64,000 nt of DNA from NCBI GenBank assembly GCA_014706295.1, contig JACSVZ010000039.1, forward strand, positions 3,038,001 through 3,102,000, written 5' to 3'. Origin of the DNA: Lycocorax pyrrhopterus obiensis. Lineage: Eukaryota; Chordata; Aves; Passeriformes; Paradisaeidae. Of this stretch, positions 36,701-46,600 are shown piece by piece. The position numbers and the translations under genes are program-made. The notes under the pieces are model-generated. The model worked only from the letters and a program-made list of their open reading frames with translations. It was not told where the DNA came from and searched no databases. Position 1 is the stretch's first letter. Each line of letters begins with the position of its first letter.

Positions 36701-37399
36701 TATGAGAGTTTCAAATCTCCTCTGGTAAAATTTATTCTGCATGAAGCTCTTGTGGAAGATACCATTCCCAACATTAAGCAAAGTGCTCTAGAATATTTTG
36801 TGTATACTATTAGAGACCGAAGAGAAAGGAGGAAACTGCTGAGATTTGCCCAGCAACATTATACACCCTCAGAGCATTTTATCTGGGGACCCCCAAGAAA
36901 ACAGAAGTCAGAGGGAAGCAAAGCAAATAAAAAGCCAGCATCTCCAGTTTCTATTCCCAGTAGTCATATTTCTAAGCATAAGAAACCAAAAGAGCCTAAG
37001 AATACATCAGCAAGTGGAAGCTCAGCTGGTAAAACAACTGAAGAAAGAAAGGTAGAATTCACAAAAAATGGGGAAGAAAATGATCAGGATGAACAAGAAG
37101 TGAACTGTGATGCTGTTAGGCAGAACAACAGTGAAAAGAACAGTGACACTGATACCAGTCAGCTTTCAAAATCAGAAGAAAATGATACTTCAGACAGAAA
37201 GGAGGACGCTTCTCATTCCAAAAAAGATGATGAAAATCTGAACAATGACTGTGGAAATCACCCAGCCATTATAGAGAAAGATTTATGTAACACTGAGAAT
37301 TCTTCAGATGACACATCAGCAGATCTACAAGATAACCTTGATAAGGATACATTTTCAGGGGGGACCACCACAAAAACTAAGGATGAGCTCAAACCATGA
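28708..37399 (+). CDS. OGFRL1: Opioid growth factor receptor-like 1, seven coding exons
   Basis: The joined exons (28708-28962, 30350-30436, 30961-31039, 34142-34220, 34311-34377, 34520-34665, 36643-37399) total 1,470 nt, giving 489 residues and a TGA stop. All introns are GT-AG and the phases join cleanly. Residues about 100-315 form the OGFr_N domain, recognised from YAARDLYKYRHQYP, the LFPLREQGLNFYAKELT segment and the end at FIWGPPRK. A basic run (RDRRERRKLLRF, residues 295-306) could be a nuclear localisation signal. Residues 325-489 are hydrophilic, rich in Ser, Asp, Glu, Asn and Lys, and look disordered. The start begins MGSLLSGV, which fits an N-myristoylation pattern. An in-frame TAG at 28657-28659 blocks any more upstream start. 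Human OGFRL1 is, as I recall, about 450 residues, so this protein is similar or slightly longer. The paralogue OGFR binds met-enkephalin at the nuclear envelope, but no clear function is established for OGFRL1. The imperfect opioid repeats of OGFR are absent here. Identification is firm; exon boundaries are inferred from splice sites and phase. Confidence 0.95.
28963..30349 (+). other. OGFRL1: OGFRL1 intron 1
   Basis: A 1,387-bp GT-AG intron. The first 200 bases continue the CpG island; the rest is AT-rich. No repeat or RNA gene was recognised in it. Confidence 0.85.
30350..30436 (+). CDS. OGFRL1: OGFRL1 exon 2
   Basis: Acceptor TTTCAG and donor GTAAGA bound an 87-nt phase 0-0 exon encoding residues 86-114, from SGDGTEL to YKYRHQYP. 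The OGFr_N domain begins here (KRSFYAARDLYKY). Being 29 codons with both phases 0, it could be skipped without a frameshift. Confidence 0.95.
30437..30960 (+). other. OGFRL1: OGFRL1 intron 2
   Basis: A 524-bp intron ending in a polypyrimidine tract and the tandem TAGCAG acceptor. Nothing else was recognised in it. Confidence 0.85.
30961..31039 (+). CDS. OGFRL1: OGFRL1 exon 3
   Basis: Encodes residues 115-140 (NFKDLRYQND to IPFKPD) plus the first base of a split Gly codon; the donor is GTGAGT. The acceptor is a tandem TAGCAG: using the upstream AG starts the exon at 30958 and adds one Gln. I chose the downstream AG because vertebrate family members, as I recall them, read YPNFKD without the Gln. 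Confidence 0.92.
31490..32900. repeat. Old interspersed-repeat-like block in OGFRL1 intron 3, family unnamed
   Basis: A 1.4-kb purine-rich stretch (on +) whose phrasing matches what I recall of an ancient, dispersed amniote repeat. The recalled phrases include 'aggatgttgagatgcaaaatgtgaga' near 32180 and 'aatgtcaaaggtagctgataagcc' near 32740. It contains a local degenerate tandem (CATTCAGGGTAG-like, four times, 32088-32140). No coding frame survives. I cannot name the family, and it may instead be unique intronic sequence. Confidence 0.35.
33652..33726. repeat. (GATG/GATA)n microsatellite in intron 3
   Basis: Tetranucleotide repeat beginning as GATG units and ending as a clean GATA run (GATAGATAGATAGATA). 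It is interrupted once by GGATAAGATG. Length polymorphism is likely. Confidence 0.95.
34142..34220 (+). CDS. OGFRL1: OGFRL1 exon 4
   Basis: Starts after TTTTTATGCAG and encodes residues 142-166 (VYIEEVLNKWKGDYEKLEHN to YIQ), with split codons at both ends (Gly before, Trp after). The donor reads GTTGGT, which departs from the usual GTRAGT. It is accepted because TG plus the first G of exon 5 restores the conserved Trp and the reading frame. Confidence 0.93.
34311..34377 (+). CDS. OGFRL1: OGFRL1 exon 5
   Basis: A 67-nt exon bounded by acceptor TTTTAACAG and donor GTAATA. It encodes residues 168-189, the highly conserved LFPLREQGLNFYAKELT segment of the OGFr_N domain. The preceding intron is only 90 bp and the following one 142 bp, so exons 4-6 form a compact cluster. 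Confidence 0.95.
34520..34665 (+). CDS. OGFRL1: OGFRL1 exon 6
   Basis: Acceptor TCTATTAG and a consensus GTAAGT donor enclose 146 nt encoding residues 190-237 plus two bases of a split Glu codon. It contains the helical core RRFLLSYKMMLEFFGIKL and the WQERFQHLN motif of the OGFr_N domain. Confidence 0.95.
34666..35934 (+). other. OGFRL1: OGFRL1 intron 6, 5' part
   Basis: AT-rich intronic sequence between exon 6 and the antisense CR1 copy. No gene, repeat or RNA was recognised. Confidence 0.7.
35935..36365 (-). mobile_element. CR1 LINE 3' end in OGFRL1 intron 6
   Basis: Read on the minus strand, this gives the familiar CR1 terminal segment [19 protein letters not shown], then HWNRLPREVVESPSLEVF, and ends at the CR1 3' terminus with ATGATTCTATG (start of the interval on +). 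It is a 5'-truncated insertion, antisense to OGFRL1, with one 99-codon frame still open. It is too short to be active. Confidence 0.93.
36643..37399 (+). CDS. OGFRL1: OGFRL1 exon 7 (terminal coding exon)
   Basis: Starts after TTTTGAAG, completes the split Glu, and runs 251 codons to TGA at 37397-37399. The first third finishes the OGFr_N domain (SQHNYLRITRILKSLGELG to HFIWGPPRK). The rest is a low-complexity tail with many Ser, Asn, Asp, Glu and Lys residues, for example the SEENDTSDRKED stretch. It has no recognisable domain and no OGFR-type tandem opioid repeats. Confidence 0.95.
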
Positions 37400-37985
37400 G
37401 ATTTAAAAAATCTTTGTTTCACATTGAATGAAGCAAATTATTAATTGCTCCTTCATTTTGGTTGAAATTTCCATCTAGTGTAAGTTCATGAGACTATGCT
37501 TGTTGCAAATGCATCAGATTAGGCTTCTGTTGTAGGTTAATGAATTTTGTTTTTTTCAACCTCAGTTTATCAGCAGTCAGCCAGGTGTGTCTCTTTAAAA
37601 CAATTGTGCATACTGAAAGCTAAGAAATTCATTATCTTTTCCAGACAGATTGCACAGAAAAGCTTTTTAAAATTCATGCAGTATTAAAAATTAAAGCGTA
37701 ACAACTAAAATGGCTTGGAACATCAGAATTTTTAAGTTTCTTTTAACTTTGCTTTAAGTTTTGTGTTCCATTTATGAAATTACTGGAAATTATTTCAAGA
37801 ACACAGCTTTTACCCTAGTGGTTATTTTTTTGGGAGCTATGGTCAAGATTAATAGCAGTATTTGCACAGTATCTTTTACCTTAGATTAGCATCTTTGTTG
37901 GAGGCACTTAACAATGGATAGCATATATCATGTCCTGTCCAGCTGGGAATCACTGTACATTGAATAAAAGTTTTAACTTACAAAG
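37400..37985 (+). other. OGFRL1: OGFRL1 proximal 3' UTR with poly(A) signal
   Basis: AT-rich sequence directly after the stop codon. A canonical AATAAA lies at 37963-37968, so cleavage would fall at about 37,980-37,990. The next bases can form a short hairpin (GTATCC/GGATAC, 37991-38010). This is the shortest 3' end that the sequence supports. Confidence 0.6.
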
Positions 37986-40900
37986 AAACTGTATCCACAG
38001 CTTTTGGATACAAGGGAAGTTGCACTTTAGACTTCTTTTAGTCCCTGTTAAATTCTCCCTTCTCTTGACTCATTTGTTACAACTAATCTGGGGGGAGGGA
38101 TCGCTTTGATCACTCAAATTTGGTCTCAGTTTGAAAGCTCTCTGTTGATCAGCTGTAATAAGACAATATCCCCAGCTTGGTTCAGTACCTGGAAAGCCTC
38201 TGGACAGCTGAAAAGCAGTGTCTTCACCACAAAGCACTGCCTGATCAGCAAAGCCATCAGAGAAAAGGTCACCAGGCATGTCAAGTTGGGTCTTACTTGA
38301 ACTTTGATGTTTCTTGTTCAGTTTTGGTAGGGTCTGCACAATGCAGAGTCACCTGTTGCTGGTCTCAAAGACAAAGGCAGTCCTGATGCTTTTTTCCAGC
38401 TGTCTGTTTCCTCTCTTTGCTCTCTATCAGAAGTCTCTCACAGTTTTATGTAATTTTGATAATGAGCAGAAACTTAAGGCAGGCCAGCCTGTTGGCCGGG
38501 CTGGAGCCCAACAAGTAGGAATTTCACTATTGAGATCTTTCCCACTTCTGCTGAAGAACTGTCTGCTTTCCCTGAGTAGCTGCTTATGAGTTTTTGACAT
38601 TCAAGTCAAACAAGATAGTACCCAGCAAGTTAGTTGTGCAGAATATGAATTAAAAAATAAGGCAGGTACAACTCACACTTCCTACGGTCCTAAAATACTC
38701 TAAAACTTCTGTATATATTTTCTGTTTAAAAGTGTACGTATTATCCACTGCTTTTAATGTATTTCTGATTCAATGTTATGAGGCAGGAGGCTGACTACAG
38801 TTTGAGTGTGAGAACACTAAAGGACTTTATTCAAGTCTTATAACTCAAAATGATGACGTTTTCAGGGGTTTCAGAGCACAGACAAAATATCTTGTATTCT
38901 GTTTTTCTAATGCTCATCATGGCAATGCATCATCCATTGTTTTCCCCAGGTAGCGCTGGTTCTTGGGATCAAATAGAGTGGCAGTTAGGGATCTTGATCC
39001 CTATGGACAAAGGTTAGGCTCTTCCCATCCTAAAGAAGCAGGGAAGCAGAAGATGTATTTCTCCTTCTGTGCTGACTTGTGAGGAAAGGAACTTAAATAC
39101 ATGGATTTTTTTTTTAGGGTAACCCAGATCATTAAGTAGGCATTAAGTCTGTCTGAGCAGAAATGCCCCAAAGAATTCCAGCCACCACTTTTTTAAGGCC
39201 AGAAAGATCCTGAGAAGCCTTTCACAATTCCCTGGACGTGAACTGGGATCCCCTTGTTCATGTTTGCCTTTGACCTTCAGAACAGAAGGGGAAGGAAATG
39301 CTGTGATAAAACTGGTCTGTGTAGTTAAGGACTTTGCCCTTCCACGTATGGAAAGGGAGGACACTTCATTTTCTGCCTATGACTTTTTCATTCTTGAGTG
39401 CCTACCCATGCAAACTTCATAGAGTTGTTTTTACGTAGCTATTTCTTGAGTACCTTAGGGAAAATTGATACCCTGTATAAAAGGCACATAACTATAGCAT
39501 AAGTAGCTATACAGAGCCTTCAGTTTATGGACTTCAGTATTAATGTTCAACACTTTACAGAAAATGCAGAGTATTGAAGTGAAATAAGGGATGCTGGAGT
39601 TGTTATTATATTTATACTGTAATTTGATTGAATATCAATGACCTCAGGAGATGTTTCATCTACTGAAAAAGAGAAATCTTGCTCTGATTTTAAACAGAGT
39701 TCTCGGGATGTGCATCCAGAAGGTTTCTCTGCAGTATTCCTTTATTGTGACACAGCTCTCACATGCTTGCTAGTTCAATGTTCATAATTAAGTACTTAAA
39801 ATACTTTTAATCTGACAGAGCTGTCTGCATTAAGGAGCCAGGGTATCTGAAAATACTGTCAAGAACTTTGGTACTTACACCTGTATTAACTCTGCAATTT
39901 TTTATCTTTTTTTTTTTTAAATCTGCAACTCAATATATTTCTCTCAGTTTTCATAGAAGAGTAGTGGCATATCAGTTGCCTACAAAGAACTGTGGGAACT
40001 ATGTAAGTGAAGGTTTTTGTGTCAGGTGGGCTCCTGCACTCTCTAATCCTTGTTTTACAGCTTTATCAACAGAATTACTCCCATGGGACACTTCAGCTTT
40101 AACTAACAAATTCTGCTCTATGTGAAATGTGACAGTTTATCATTCTTTTCATAGAGGAATTTTTTCTTCTGATTTTGCAAGTACTGAAAAGAAGGATTTA
40201 TTGCAGGGCAATCATACAGCTTAGCATCCCATTGAGATTTGTGAGGATCAAGTGGGTGCACTATATGCATTTTTGTTACAGAATCATGGCCTTAGCAACC
40301 AGAAGCACCCTGTGCTTGAAGTTTCTAAGTATTGGTTTTCAGGTTTATATACAGTATATACATGTGTGTTGAAATGATTCTATTCTCAAAAATGCCAGTA
40401 CATAGTTGTTTAACCATTACTTCAGGAACTGAGGGTATGCAAAGAAAGTCAAATCATTTGCTCACTGTTAAATTTCTTTTTGTCTTGCTATATGCTTAAG
40501 TATTCAGGGATTTCTGTGTACTTACTACAGTAGTGTATTTTGGCCCAGAGTTTGACTAGAATCTGAGCTGTTCATATGTTGATTGAACAGATCATCCCAT
40601 AGGAAGGTTCTTTCCTAGTAAGTACATCTGAGTAGCCGCTGGTACTGTTGAGTGGGAGTAGTGTGTACATGCACATAGCTGTGAATTTGATTTTAAGGAT
40701 CTTACGGTGAGGGGATATGAATGTGCAACTTGAAACAATGTTACTGAGTACACAGATGCAAGTGAAGGCGATCATACAAATCATGCAAAAATGCAGCACT
40801 TTAAGATGAGTTACAGCTCTGTGCCCTACTATGCCAGACACAACTGTGCCTCGGTGCCTGATACTGTGCTGGTGCAGAGACTGAAGGCTTGGGTACACGA

Positions 40901-43640
40901 GGTGTGCAGCACAGACCATTCAGAGCAGAAGAGCAGTTACATGTGTGCACATATCTAGGAGCAGGTCTGAGGTCTTTGTATTCATGTTGCTCGAATAAAA
41001 TCCTGAAGGATGCTAAAAATTAGTGCAATAACCCTTTGAGAGCTGTTCCCTGGCTTGGGCCAGCTCCTCAGTTTCCTGCTCTAAGATTGCAGCACTCTAA
41101 TGTATTAGGTATTTGTATAATCATTGTTAATATTTCACGTAACCTAGTATAAGCCTCCCTGAACTATTCCAGGATAATTCTAATAACCTGCAGTTGCATA
41201 TATCTGTACTATAAACAGAAGGTTTACAGACCTTAGAAGCTTTGTATAATGTTGATGGATGATCCAGTGAGGTAAGACAAGTGACATTTACTGGATTTAA
41301 AAGGAAAACAGCCCTTGTTTGTTTTTAAATAAAATTTATGTATATCTGTTTAATTGGGAGGTTTTTTTTACACCTTTCTTCTTCTGACTGTTGTGATGGT
41401 ACTGATCACAATTTATAGTAAGTTATATATGTTTAAGTGAAAATGTAATTTTTTTACACCACACTTTTGCAGGAAACATATCATATTGAATTTCCTTGAC
41501 AAAAGCTGTATTTATGAACAAGATGCAAGTATGTGAAGCAAGTTTTGCCATTAATAAAAGTATGACAATATCATGCTGATGATGTATGCTGTCCTCAGAA
41601 TTGCCAGTGTGGATCAGAACCAAAGATGTTTCTTGCCTTGTGTCCTGCCTCCAGCAGTGGTCACCAACAGATGGTGTGAAAGAAAGAAATTGTACAGTGA
41701 TGCCATTTTTCTCCAGGAATTTTTTGGTTTTGAACTCATGGTTTCTTTCAGCCTCTACACTCCCTTGTGGCTGTGAGTTCCATGTTTTAATAATGTTTTG
41801 TGGGGAGAAGGTGATCTCTTATTTGTCTCAGCTCTGTTTATTCAAGAATTGCTACTGCATTTGTACTAAAGTACTGTAAGATGAAGAGTAATCCACTTCC
41901 ACTCAGTTTCTAAACACCATGGGAGATTCTAAAGACAAAATACTTGTTTAGGCAGAAAATGTCCCATGTTTCTTCTGTTTTTAAGCAGAAGATGTCTGCT
42001 TAGGCAGAAACTTTTCCAAAGTTGATTTCAATGCTACCTTACTTGTCCCTTCTGACTACATTTTTACACATAAATCCTTTTGTAGACTAGTGTTAAAAGT
42101 GTAGATTAAGTGTTAAAAGTCAGATTCCAGCTGCAGAACAGGGTTGATTTATTTTTTTCTTACTGGTGTGAAAGCAAAATCAGTCAAATGGAAAACCTAT
42201 TCCTAGCCCACATATGAGTGAGGTACCTCTGGATTTGGAGCAACCAGCATCAATGAATCTAACATTGTGACCATGTAGAAGATAGAAATACTCTCTGGGG
42301 TTTGCTGAGAACCATACTCATCATTCCACATTTTGGTAATTTGTTTTGATACGTGTTCACAGTTCCAGCTGTAACTGGAGTAACTGCTCAAAAGGTATTT
42401 TTGATGGCTATCAGAGTCTGAAAATGAGGGATGGGTCAAAAAAGGCCTAAGCATGTAAAGCCCCCCCTCAATTCACATTATGGTCAACACCATAGATTCA
42501 CTACCAACAGATATTTAGATGCAGTGCTCCAAGGGGAGTGTAAATTGTGTCTCTGTAATATCTTTGTGCTCAGTATTGCCTATGAACTGTTTCTTTTCCT
42601 TAAAGCTGTTTTTCCTTTTCAGCCCTTGTTTTTAAGTACACTTACTTAAGATCTTTGGTGAAAGCAAGAATTTACTTTAAAGAACAGGTTTATTACATGC
42701 TGTATTGTAATGGACTCCTAAAATGCAGTTCAAAAGCTATAGAGATCAATTCAGTAGAGACCTCGTCTGGCTTTACACTGTAATCACTTCTATATTTATT
42801 TTCAAAAGCATTATGCTGTTTGCTGTAAGATAAAAATGTGAGAATTGGCAAATTGTTCTGAAAGAAGTCTCTTCTTAGAAATGTGGCTCTTTAATCCTAC
42901 CACGCTTACAAGTTCAGTGGCGTATTCATCAACTAAAGTTTATTGTGAAATATACTGAATGTACTTACTACTGTGGCTAACCACGTGAAAATTATTGTTT
43001 TGCAGTAAAAAAGGGTTACGGCACTTATATTTTTGGGATCTGCTGAAGCATGTTTGCTAGTCATTAGCTGCTCTTTTTTTTTCTGTGTTTTAACGTATTC
43101 CATGGTTGTTTGCCCTTTATGGAGTTTGATTTCGGCAACAGATGATTAAGTGTAGTTTTGCACTGATAAAATTTGAAAATATCATAAACTTCATTGTTCA
43201 AATGTATTCTATGAAAAAAGTGCAGTAAAGAGAAAAAAATCCCAAGGCCCAACAATTTTTACTTGCAAAATGGAACCACTCTATGTCAGTTTTTATGAAT
43301 GGTCCTGCTCTCTTCTCTGTATTCCTTTGCAGTGTTTAATTACAGAATGCCATGCATGTTTGGTAGTACCAATACCATATGTATGTGGTAGGAGTGGTAA
43401 CCAGTTTCTGGATTTGTAATGCACTATAAAGAGATATTTTATAATTCTGTAACTGTATGGCAGTGTTATGCCAAAAAAAAATTGTATAAACATAAAAAGC
43501 AATAGTTTATGTTGCTTACTGCTATATTTTAAATCATTTGTAAAATTAAATACTTGGATTTCCTTTCAGGTAAATATATTTTTAATAACAGCAGCCAAAA
43601 ACTCTGAACTAATAAAGCTTCTTCATTTAGCAGCATTGTT
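37986..43640 (+). other. Possible extended 3' UTR of OGFRL1 / gene-free DNA
   Basis: No gene or recognisable transposon occurs in this stretch, which is unusual for the window. Further AATAAA signals lie at 40994, 41328, 41553 and 43611 on the + strand. A multi-kilobase 3' UTR is plausible for this gene family, but sequence alone cannot show that it is transcribed. Confidence 0.35.
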
Positions 43641-46600
43641 TTAGCAACATGTACAAATATTGTGTAGGTCTAATAATGTGTAATTGCTGTTTGGCACTTG
43701 TTTGTATAGTCTTCTGTAAATATATTAACACGTAAAAGTAGGGAATTAAAGGCTCTGGTCCTCCTTTTTTTCATCAGTGGCAAAATGACCATGGATAGTA
43801 GAGGAATGAGGGAAGGCCCAGAGTCAGCTTTTCTAAAAGTCCATGGCTTGTTTTTTAATTTAAGAAAACCGTATACTATGAAAACACTGTTAACATTAAA
43901 GAGTAAAATATCCACTATGATCATGCAGGCATAAACCCTCTGGAGCAGTGCCAAAACCAGGCTACTGCTGCTTTCATGTAGCAGGGAAACATTTAACCTG
44001 CTGGTTTTATTTATCCTGCAGCTGAAGCTGTAGGATTGGATGGCTTCAGCTCTGGTTTTGTGGTAAGCTGTTATTCACATGGTGTGACTGTAGACGTATG
44101 AAGCTGTATAAAGGGCCCAGCAGATTTGGAAAGGGTTTCCTAATCTCACATATTTCTTCTTAAAGAGGAGAAACAGGTTCTTCTTACACCCAGGGAGGAC
44201 TTCCTATGTGGTGTGTGTCTCAAATCAAGCTTGCTCTTAAGACGGCTCTATTAACCTACTTCCATGTTGTCAGGTCACCCACGGATGGCATTGAACTTGT
44301 AGCCAATAACGTGATGTGTCAGTGTGTTGGTATCCCCAGAAAACTCAGTTACAGCTCCCTGCGGCAACTGCTGTGGCTCACCTGGCCCTTGGCAAAGACT
44401 GGCTGTCAGGCAGTCACCCTCCCCTGCCCTGGGAGCATGAACTGCACCAAAAAGGGCCAGGGCCTCTGTGGAAACACTTACTGATGTTGCTGGCTGATGC
44501 ACCTGCAGCTCCAGAGTTTGAGCATGTCTGCAGTAAAAATACTACTCCTTGTGTGAGCACAGACCCTCATGGGTGCCAGAGCCACTTGTGAAAAGTTATT
44601 GGTGCTCATTCCAAGAGTAAGAGCCTAAACTGGTATCGCAAATTTAGCTGGCCCTAGTTAAATTAAGACTGACCAGCTTCTGGAGGAGGTGTAACAAGGG
44701 GCTGATGAACACAGCACCTTGTGCCTTGCTTACTGCCTCCCCTGGGCCAGGGGCAGGCACCCACGTGGAGCACAGCGACCCAGTCTGTCAGGGCCTTCAG
44801 TTCAGGAGGGGAGCCGCCTGCTCCGTCCCCTCCCACGTGTATCTCTCAGGGCATCCATTCACCTACTTTGCTTTATTTTGGGGGGTAAAATCTAGGAAAT
44901 TTCCAGCTGCGGGGGTGATGGGAACACACAGAGCTCACTTCTGCACTGGAGGGGAGAGCACACAGGGAAGGAAGTGTGCAGCGACTGTGTTTGTGCAAGG
45001 CGAGCTGGGAAGCACTTTCATTATGCAGAGCGGTGGTGGAGACAGCCAAAATAAATGGCAACTACTTCTGTTGTTTAGGGAGCTAAACCACAAGGTTTTG
45101 TTTTGAAATTGTTTCACTGAAATATTTTTCCAACAGAGCTGTGCCATAAAACTGGGATGAGAATGTTTTATTTTGATATATGCAGATGATCTTGAGCAAG
45201 GTCTAAAACATTTATAAAGGCCACATTAATTGCAAAAATGCGATTTAGCTAACCAAACCTGGGAATACTCTTCTTAAAATTACATTTTAATTGATTTATT
45301 TTGCTTTGTTTGCCAGGGCTGGATAATGAACTGGAAGAAAAAATATTAAATATCTTCATTCCCTGGGGTTAATCAGGCCAAGTATTATCCCTGCAAAGTT
45401 AAATCAGTAAGTATGATTGGAGAGTATCTACAGTTTAAAAATAAGTTAAAGTATCTACCAAAGTATTTTGCAACTAAATAAAGGCATGTAATGGCATTGC
45501 TTTTTGGATGTTAGATTCACATATCTTCATGGTTGCATCACGTTGTAGGCAAAACTTTAGTATGACTTTATTGACTCATTAGTACGTGTACTGGAACTGG
45601 TGCTTCAGCTCCATGACAGCTGTTCTTTAAGACGTGTCTCTCTTCAGTGGGGGCAGGTAGATTGGATGTTTGGAAACACTGGTGTGCCCTGCTTTGTCCG
45701 CACCTTGGCAGGCTGGCACTCCTGGCTGGCACAGGCAGCCAGCCCAGTAGAATCTGGGGCCGGGGTCGTTACACGGCCCTGCTCCCGCCTCTCCAAAGAT
45801 GCTGTAATCCAGCACACTTCACTGCCCCAAAAGGAGATGAGCTGGAGATTTGGCCTTCTCAGAGCTGGCCTGGGGTCTGGTCAGGATCCAGGGCTGGGGT
45901 GGGATTGTCCTGCCTCACCCCTGGGGTCTGATTCGTGAAGGCTGTTATGTGCCCTGTGAGTTTATTGACCTGTCCAAGAGCAATAACTTGCAGAAATTAA
46001 TGGCAGCTCAGATCTTTCCTTATGTTTAATCTTGGAGTGCACTTTATGGGTCGAGGTTAAAAATAAAGCTATTTTTCACTATGAAAAGCCAATTTAAGAA
46101 GGTTTAATTAGGCCCAAGTATTTACCTTGTCTGATAAACTTGCAGAATGCTTTTAAAATATTTTTTATATTGTATATGCAATGCATTAAACATTTTTGCA
46201 GGAAATATTCTATAGACATTGTAATTTCTAGTCTTACTGAATGTGGGGAGAATGTTTAAAATTCAACTGGCTCTTTCTATTTTTATTTAATGTATAAATC
46301 AGGCATAATTCATGCATAGTTCTTTCCAGGTTTAGACATTTATTGAGCACTGTTTATGGTTATAAACATTTTGTGACAGCTGTTTCAAATTTCAGAATAG
46401 AAAAGAAAAAAAAGAAGAAACCTCACATTTTCACATCTCCAATTTCCTCTGAAAGCTTACACAAGGAAGCTTTGAATTCTCATCATCCAAACTGGCAGCT
46501 GAAATTAGAGCCTTGAGTTACTTCTGAGAACTAGGACTAGGGATCTTTAGTCCTACATGGGACCCTCAGTCCATTGTAGGCAGATCTGTAGTACTTAGTT

